A stretch of 64,000 nucleotides of DNA from NCBI RefSeq assembly GCF_023091745.1, contig NC_068926.1, positions 69,128,001-69,192,000 of the forward strand, in the 5' to 3' direction. The notes beneath the pieces are model-generated. The model was not told the origin of the DNA. It searched no databases and saw nothing but the letters and a program-made list of their open reading frames with translations. Of this stretch, positions 37,001 through 46,000 are shown one piece after another (the stretch's first letter is position 1; each line of letters starts with the position of its first letter). The DNA is from Budorcas taxicolor. Taxonomy: Eukaryota > Chordata > Mammalia > Artiodactyla > Bovidae. A program made the position numbers and the translations under genes.

Positions 37001-40000
37001 GCACAGCAATACTCATAGCCGGAGAGTATCCATGGGTTACACTGTTTCATGATTGCTCTTTAGCATCAAGACACTGAGAGAACTATTTACATCTTTGATC
37101 TCACTCTTTTATATACTCTCAAAACAACATTCTCACATGAACAGTCTTATCTAATATGGTACCATGTTTCTTTTTTTTTTTTTTTTTTTTTAAATATTGC
37201 TTCTGTTTAATATTTCACGTTTTTGGGCCATGAAGCATGTGGGATCTTAGCTCCCTGACCAGGAATCGAACTTGCACCCCCTGCATTGGAAGGCAAAGTC
37301 TTAACCACCGGACTGCCAGAGAAGTCCCGGTACCATGTTTCTTAACTCATATTGGTAGAAGCGTAGCCTCCCTTAAGCAGAATTGCACAAATAATAACAA
37401 CATTAATATTTACCTGAAGCAAAAAAGCATGTTACACATGGACTGAAATTTGCAGTGCTCCTGTGAAGAGCTGTCATGGTACACCAGCTGAGAGCCTCTG
37501 GCTTAAACAAGTGTGCTTATTCTGTCCAGAGACCCGCGGAGTTTGGGGCATTACACAAAGCTGTGGTGCTTCTGTACCTGAGGTTTTGTCCTGGTTGCTC
37601 CATCTCAAGAAAGATGAACTGACAAAAGTAACTAGAGCAGTGAAGAGGGACAGTGTAGCTTTCCTGCAGATGCATGCTGCGGAACGGGTGGAGGGTATTA
37701 ATAAGATGTGTAACCTAACACATGCTAGACCCATAAAGAATTACTGTGTTTTAATAAAAGACGCTTGTTCCTTGGAAGAAACGCTGTGACAAACCTAGAG
37801 AGTATAAAAAGCAGAGACACCACTTTGCCAACGAAGGTCTGTCTGGTCAAAGCTATGGTTTTCCCAGTAGTCATGTATGGATATGAGAGTTGGACCATAA
37901 AGAAGATTGAGCGCCAGAGAACTGATGCTTTAGATTGTGGTGTTGGAGAAGGCTCTTGGGAGTCCCTTGGACTGCATGGAGATCCAACCAGTCAATCTTA
38001 AAGGAAATCAACCCTGAATATCCATTAGAATGACTGATGCGTAATCTGAAGCTCCAATACTCTGGCCACCTGATGTGAAGAGCCGGCTCGTTGGAACAGA
38101 CCCTCATGCTGGGAAGGATTGAGGGCAGGAGGAAAAGGGGGTGACAGGATGAGATGGTTGGATGGCATCACCGACTCAGTGGACATGAATGTGAGCGAAC
38201 TCCAGGAGATGGTGAAGGACAGGAAAGCATGGCGTGCTGCAGTCCTTGGAGTTGCAGAGTCGGACACGACTGACACCACAACACAGATCTTGCCATTTCG
38301 CCATCTGGTTTTCTTTGGGACTATTAGAGGTGGTCAACACCACTTTTAATAGACCATTTCAGGGACTGAAATACAGAGGGCCCCTGTTTCTAGCCACAAT
38401 ATACTTTTGGAGACTTTTTTAATTCTGTAAGATGAAATCCAATTGAGTGTGAACTCCGTCCTGGCTGACTATGTATTCATTCACCAAGTATTAATTAGGT
38501 TCCACTTATGTGTCTGACACACAGGAATTAATGGGATAGACAAGGTCCCTGCTGTCTGGAAGCTTACATTAAGCTTATGAAGGAGGATAAACAATAAACA
38601 AGTAAACAAAAGTTAGCAACAGTTTCAGATACATCATAAAGCTATGAAAATAAAAGAAGGTGGTATGCTGGAGAGTGCCAAGTGGGAATGGAGGAAAAAA
38701 GATTGGAGAGCCGTCCCTGGAAGGGCTCCCTGAGGGGCCACTGTTTGAGCTGAGACTCAGTGGCCAGAAGAGCCGCCCTGTGCAGGCTTGTGAAAGGCAA
38801 CAGCATGGGACTGGCATAACAATACAGGAGTTAGCACTGCAGATGTCAGAGTCAGATCCCAGCTCTGCTGCTCACTAGCTTCATCTGTAATGGTGTCGTG
38901 CCTGCTCCCAGTCTGGCTACGTATAAATGAACAGAGGTAGGCCCACTCCGTGTTCCTGCCGGGAGAACCCCCGGGACGGGGGAGCCTGGTGGGCTGCCGT
39001 CCGTGGGGTCGCACAGAGTCGGACATGACTGAGCGACTTCCCTTTCACTTTTCACTTTCATGCATTGGAGAAGGAAATGGCAACCCACTCCGTGTTCCTG
39101 CCGGGAGAACCCCAGGGACGGGGGAGCCTGGTGGGCTGCCGTCCGTGGGGTCGCACAGAGTCGGACACGACTGACGTGACTTAGCAGCAGCAGAGCATTT
39201 AGGGAAGTGCCCAAGTAGCATGATTGCTATCATCAACTGGAGACAACGTACCCCAGAGGGCAGTTGTCTGAAGGCCTGAAGGCAGGAAGGCATCGTGTAT
39301 GTTCATGGACAGAGAGGCTGCCCTGGGCCTGGAGCTGGGTGAGTGGGGTGGAAGGAAGAGGCAAGAGAGAAGGTCAGAGAGGTTGGCAGGGCACAGATGA
39401 GTCAGGCCAGTGGACCAAAGTAAACCGGATTTTATCCTGAGGGCAGTGGGAAACCATTAGCAAAGGAGCAACACGGTCTGATTTGCATTTTCCAAACTCT
39501 TTTTGGCCATAGAACAGAGAATGAATTTGGAGGAGGAGGAATAGTTTGGAAGCAAGCAGATCAGATGGAAAGAGCTGGTCTTGGCTTGGATGGGGTGAAG
39601 AGAATGGAGGTGAAGAGAACCAGATGGCCTGGGGATGCGCTTTGGAGACAGGCCTGAAGTCTTGCCAGTGGGTTGGAACATGGAGGGAGAATGAAAGGCT
39701 GTATATGTTGCTGTTGTTCTGGTCCATGTGGATACATTCAGTATGATTAATAGAAACCATTGGTAAGCAGCTTAAAGGCTCATCTTTATTAGGCAACACA
39801 TTAATCTGAAAAGCAGGAGAATGTTTTATGAGGTGTTAAGAAGAGACTAGTGCCTGCTGTAAATAAACCTTCTTTGATCAATCAGACACAGATTGAAGTT
39901 ATTAAGGATGAGCATCTTCTGTAAAACAATTGGACTTCCCTGGTGGCTCACAGTAGTCTGCCTGTGATGCAGGAGACCTGGGTTCAATTCCTGGGTCAGG

Positions 40001-43000
40001 AAGATCCCCTGGAGAAGGGAATGGCTACACACTCTAGTATTCTTGCCTGGAGAATTCCATGGAGCTAGAATTCCATGCAGCCTGGTGGGCTGCAGTCCCT
40101 GGGGTCGAAAAGAATCAGACACAACTAACACACACAGTGTAAAACAATTACAAACATGCCTCTTTTATCAGTTGCCCTACAGACCAAATAAGAAAGTATC
40201 AATTTTTTATCAACCACTACAGGATCTACTCTTGATACAATTAAAAGATAGCTTGGAGCATCAAAAAGCTAGAGCTGGTTGGGAAACATGGGCGGGCAGG
40301 ACGAACAGGCATTGTTTACCTGACAGGGCAACTACACCCTCATCCACGAAGAAGGGTGTTGTGTATCTAGCCTCTCTGGAGGAAACCTGTTGCCGTAGGC
40401 TCCTCCGGTCTCATACATCTCTCTTACTGGACTCTCAAAGCAGCCTTCTGATCTTGGTTTAATTTCTCACATAGATTGTTTTGCTAGAAAAAATTTTTTT
40501 CTCTTAAAATTAACTCCATTACAAATTAGTCTTTTAATAATGTAAGCAGCATGAGCCAGTATCCCCAGAACCCGCTGACTGTGATTAATGGGACACCAAA
40601 TCTCAGATAGAAACAGGTAACAAGAACGTCCACTGGAGAAGGGAATGGCAAGCCACTTCAGTATTCTTGCCTTGAGAACCCCATGAACAGTATGAAAAGG
40701 CAAAATGATAGGATACCAAAAGAGGAACTCCCCAGATCATTAGGTGCCCAATATGCTACTAGAGGTCAGTGGAGAAATAACCCCAGAAAGAATGAAGGGA
40801 TGGAGCCAAAGCAAAAACAATACCCAGCTGTGGATGTGACTGGTGATAGAAACAAGATCCAATGCTGTAAAAAGCAATATTGCATAGGAACCTGGAATGT
40901 CAGGTCCATGAACCAAGGCAAATTGGAAGTGGTCAAACGAGACGGCAAGGGTGAATGTCGACATTCTAGGAATCAGCGAACTAAAATGGACTGGAATGGG
41001 TGAATTTAACTCAGATGACCATTATATCCAGTACTGCGGGCAGGAATCCCTCAGAAGAAATGGAGTAGCCATCATGGTCAACGAAAGAGTCCAAAACGCA
41101 GTACTTGGATGCAATCTCAAAAACGATAGAATGATCTCTATTCGTCTCCAAGGCAAACCATTCAATATCACAGTAATCCAAGTCTATGCCCTAACCAGTA
41201 ACGCTGATGAAGCTGAAGTTGAACGGTTTTATGAGGACCTACAAGATCTTTTAGAACTAACACCCAAAAGAGATGTCCTTTTCATTATAGGGGACTGGAA
41301 TGCAAAAGTAGGAAGTCAAGAAACACCTGGAGTAACAGGCAAATTTGGCCTTGGAATGCGGAATGAAGCAGGGCAAAGACTAAAAGAGTTTTGCCAAGAA
41401 AATGCACTGGTCATAGCAAACACCCTCTTCCAACAACACAAGAGAAGACTCTACACATGGACATCACCAGATGGTCAACACCGAAATCAGATTGATTATA
41501 TTCTTTGCAGCCAAAGATGGAGAAGCTCTATACAGTCAACAAAAACAAGACCAGGAGCTGACTGTGGCTCAGATCATGAACTCCTTATTACCAAATTCAG
41601 ACTCAAATTGAAGAAAGTAGGGAAAACCACTAGACCATTCAGGTATGACCTAAATCACATCCCTTATGATTATACAGTGGAAGTGAGAAATAGATTTAAG
41701 GGCCTAGATCTGATAGATAAAGTGCCTGATGAACTATGGAATGAGGTTTGTGACATTGTACAGGAGACAGGGATCAAGACCATCCCCATGGAAAAGAAAT
41801 GCAAAAAAGCAAAATGGCTGTCTGAGGAGGCCTTAAAATAGCTGTGAAAAGAAAAGAAGTGAAAAGCAAAGGAGGAAAGGAAAGATATAAGCATCTGAAT
41901 GCAGAGTTCCAAAGAATAGCAAGAAGAGATAAGAAAGCCCTCTTCAGCGATCAATGCAAAGAAATAGAGGGAAACAACAGAATGGGAAAGACTAGAGATC
42001 TCTTCAAGAATATTAGAGCTACCAAGGGAACATTTCATGCAAAGATGGGCTTGATAAAGGACAGAAATGGTCTGGACCTAACAGAAGCAGAAGATATTAA
42101 GAAGAGGTGGCAAGAATACATAGAAGAACTGTACAAAACAGATCTTCATGACCCAGGTAATCACGATGGTGTGATCACTAATCTAGAGCCAGACATCCTG
42201 GAATGTGAAGTCAAGTGGGCCTTAGAAAGCATCACTACGAACAAAGCTAGTGGAGGTGATGGAATTCCAGTGGAGCTATTTCAAATCCTGAAAGATGATG
42301 CTGTGAAAGTGCTGCACTCAATATGCCAGCAAATTTGGAAAACAGCAGTGGCCACAGGACTGGAAAAGGTCAGTTTTCATTCTAATTCCAAAGAAGGCAA
42401 TGCCAAAGAATGCTCAAACTACCGCATAATTGCACTCATCTCACACACTAGTAAAGTAATGTTCAAAATTCTCCAAGCCAGGCTTCAGCAGTACGTGAAC
42501 CGTGAACTCCCTGATGTTCAAGCTGGTTTTAGAAAAGGCAGAGGAACCAGAGATCAAATTGCCAACATCCACTGGATAATGGAAAAAGCAAGAGAGTTAC
42601 AGAAAAACATCTATTTCTGCTTTATTGACTATGCCAAAGCCTTTGACTGTGTGGATCACAATAAACTGTGGAAAATTTTGAAAGAGATGGGAATCCCAGA
42701 CCACCTGACCTGCCTCTTGAGAAATCTGTGTGCAGGTCAGGAAGCAACAGTTAGAACTGGACATGGAACAACAGATTGGTTCCAAATAGGAAAAGGAGTA
42801 CGTCAAGGCTGTATATTGTCACCCTGCTTATTTAACTTCTATGCAGAGTACATCATGAGAAACACTGGACTGGAAGAAACACAAGCTGGAATCAAGATTG
42901 CCAGGAGAAATATCAATAACCTCAGATATGCAGATGACACCACCCTTATGGCAGAAAGTGAAGAGGAATAAAAAGCCTCTTGATGAAAGTGAAAGAGGAA

Positions 43001-46000
43001 AGCAAAAAAGTTGGCTTAAAGCTCAACATTCAGAAAATGAAGATCCTGGCATCCGGTCCCATCACTTCATGGGAAATAGATGGGGAAACAGTGGAAACAG
43101 TGTCAGACTTTATTTTCTTGGGCTCCAAAATCACTGCAGATGGTGATTGCAGCCATGAAATTAAAAGACACTTACTCCTTGAAGAAAAGTTATGACCAAC
43201 CTAGATAGCATATTCAAAAGCAGAGACATTACCTTGCCGACTAAGGTCCGTTTAGTCAAGGCTATGGTTTTTCCTGTGGTCATGTATGGATGTGAGAGTT
43301 GGACTGTGAAGAAGGCTGAGCACTGAAGAATTGATGCTTTTGAACTGTGGTGTTGGAGAAGACTCTGGAGAGTGCCTTGGCCTGCAAGGAGATCCAACCA
43401 ATCCATTCTGAAGGAGATCAGCCCTGGGATTTCTTTGGAAGGAATGATGCTAAATCTGAAACTCCAGTACTTTGGCTACCTCATGCGAAGAGTTGACTCA
43501 TTGGAAAAGACTCTGATGCTGGGAGAGATTGGGGGCAGGAGGAGAAGGGGATGACAGAGGATGAGATGGCTGGATGGCATCACGGACTCGATGGACATGA
43601 GTCTGAGTGAACTCCGGGAGTTGGTGATGGACAGGGAGGCCTGGTGTGCTGCGATTCATGGGGTCGCAAAGAGTCGGACACGACTGAGCGACTGAATGAA
43701 CTGAACAAGAACATTGTGATTTTTTCCTCATCAGTCTAACATTCCCATTCCCACACTGTCAAGGAACAAAACACTGAAACGATGAAGGAAGAGTCTTTTT
43801 GTGTTTTGACTTAAACTCACAGCCTTTGCCTGTCTGTCTTCAGCGCCTTCTCCAGCTCTGTGGATAGATTGCTGTTGACTCTCTAGCAAGGAAGGGGTTG
43901 GGGTGGCGGCCCCATGCAGGGGAAGGCCATGCGTAGTTCATGGCAGGCCCTCCTTGAACAGAGTTCCTCTGTATCCCTGGTTCTGCATCCTCTGGATTCA
44001 ACAATCACGTATCACATACAGCTGTAGTATTTACTATCGGAAAAAAATCCATGTTTAAGTGGGGCTGCATGCTTCAAACCTGTGTTGTTCAAGAGTCAAC
44101 TGTGTGTGTATCTGGGTCAAATGTTAGCTTCAACTGCTAGGCGATTATTTTATTTTAAATGGACTACATTTCTCATGAGGAAATCTGTCCCTCTCTATTT
44201 CTAGCTTATTTATTTATGTTTGTCTCTGTTTATAGCTAGCAGATAGCAGTGGTTTCTAGTTTTTAGTGCAAGATCACGAAAGTTAAAGAAAAAAAAGATC
44301 TGATACCACAGACTCTAGTTCTTTTTCAAATTTTCTAGTTTACCTGCTGCCATTGTAGTCTTCCCTGAATTACTACCATCTTAATTACTCTCATGGTTCC
44401 CACTTCTCTGAACTCTTAAAATAGCCAAGGTGATCTTTAAAAAAATGTCAATCACTCCCATGCTTAATACCACTCACCATTCACTTCCTGTTTACTTGGA
44501 ATAAAGTCCAAGCCTCTTAGTTACAAGGCACCACAACTTCGTCTACAAGCTCATCTCCTGCACTTTCCCCTTTGCTCACCATCAGCCACTTGGCCTCCTC
44601 TGTAGTCCTGAAGGAGGCCTCCTTTCCTCTAGAGCGTTAGCCTCGCTGTATCTTCTGCCTGGGGTGCCCTGCCTTCCCCCACATCTGCGCAGGACTGACC
44701 CTTGTCAGGGAGGCTCAGCTCAAACATCACCTCATTAGCGAGGGCTTCCTTGGCCCTTCCCAACCCAGTCAGCACCTCGCCCTTCCGTCCTCTGTCACAG
44801 GCTGTGCTTCATATTGTCCACAGCACTATTACTACCTGAAATTGTTATTTGTTTACTTATTTACTGATTTCTCCCACCAGTCTGTATACGCAGGAAAAAC
44901 AGGGACCTTTTCTGTCACGTTCACCACAGTGACTCCAGTGCCTGACCCAAAGTAGACATTCAATAAATATCTGTTCCATGAATGAGTGGTTTCTTAGCTG
45001 GTTCCACTGTTGCTGACCAAAGCCAGGTCAGACACTTGCCTCTGGACTTTAGTTTCTCCAGCTTTAAAGCAGTAACAATAGACTATGCCATCTAACTCAT
45101 TTTTAGCTTGGAGGAGAAAAACTGTTAGGTTTTTATCTGGAGCTATCACTCCTGAATAATGTCATGCTATAAAACAAACAGGTATGTGGGAGGTATAGAA
45201 GGTAAACAGTGAAGGTATATACTGTTGCTAGATAAGCAGACACCTGTAACACCTGGCAAGTAACACCTGTTACTAGATAAGAAAATCCAGAGAGTTTCTG
45301 AAAGTAATTTCTTTCTTTCTTCCCTTTGATATTTCTAGAAAGTGACTGAGATATACCAGTTCAAATTCAAATACACACAAGAAGGCGCCACTATGGATTT
45401 TGACAGGTAGAATCTGTTTAATGAACATAAGAAATACATAGGATTGAAGTAGACATATACCTCTTGAAGCCAGAGATAGGCCTTATTCTTCCTTGTAACC
45501 TCCCCAATAATCTTACAAAAAACTTGCTATTATAAAAAGGGAATGTAATAATTGTTTAAATTTCTGAAATCCGTGAATGAAGGTGGTGGGAGAAGAGGCT
45601 TCCTTTGCTTCTTTCCCTCTTCTCCTTGTAGGTGATATTAGTAGGTCTAAAGGCAGTTAAGTTTAGTGGTCAAGAGTCCTAATTCTTAAGGCAGAAAGAT
45701 CTAGCTTGGATCCCCAGCTCTGACATTTCTGGTCATATAATTTTGGACAGAATATTCAGCCTCCCCAGATGTTAGCATTCTCATCCGCACTGTGCAATTA
45801 ATAATATCTACTTCATATGGTTGCTGTGATTGTTAAATTATAATGCATAGGTAAAGCTTTTCCCGTCCCCGGCAGGTAAGAAGCACACAGTACACGGTAC
45901 CAAGTGGTCACGGTGGTGATGTTGGTGGTCTTTATGGTGGCTGGTGGGTAGCACAGCAGTAGAAATTATATTGATGGGGCTGTGCATGTGGTGTTGATTG

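Larger units (their letters stand above)
40628..43703 (+). mobile_element. BovB (RTE) LINE, near full length, 9-bp target duplication
   Basis: About 3.08 kb, with 5' leader, endonuclease, RT and 3' tail in order. AACAAGAAC flanks it at 40,619-40,627 and 43,704-43,712. The single ORF of this element is broken by several one-base changes: near 40,945, near 41,836, around 42,345-42,400 (locally compensated), near 42,968 and near 43,180. It is therefore inactive, but it is the most complete copy here. Confidence 0.96.
35505..45338 (+). other. HORMAD2: HORMAD2 intron 7
   Basis: The largest intron between coding exons, about 9.8 kb. It holds L2, CHR SINE, two BovB copies, BOV-A2, Bov-tA and Tigger remnants, listed separately. 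36,200-37,150 (including a possible old MER element at 36,870-37,120), 37,345-37,750, 38,290-38,470, 39,560-39,920, 40,150-40,615, 43,715-43,970, 44,110-44,440 and 44,990-45,330 show nothing I can name with confidence. Confidence 0.85.
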
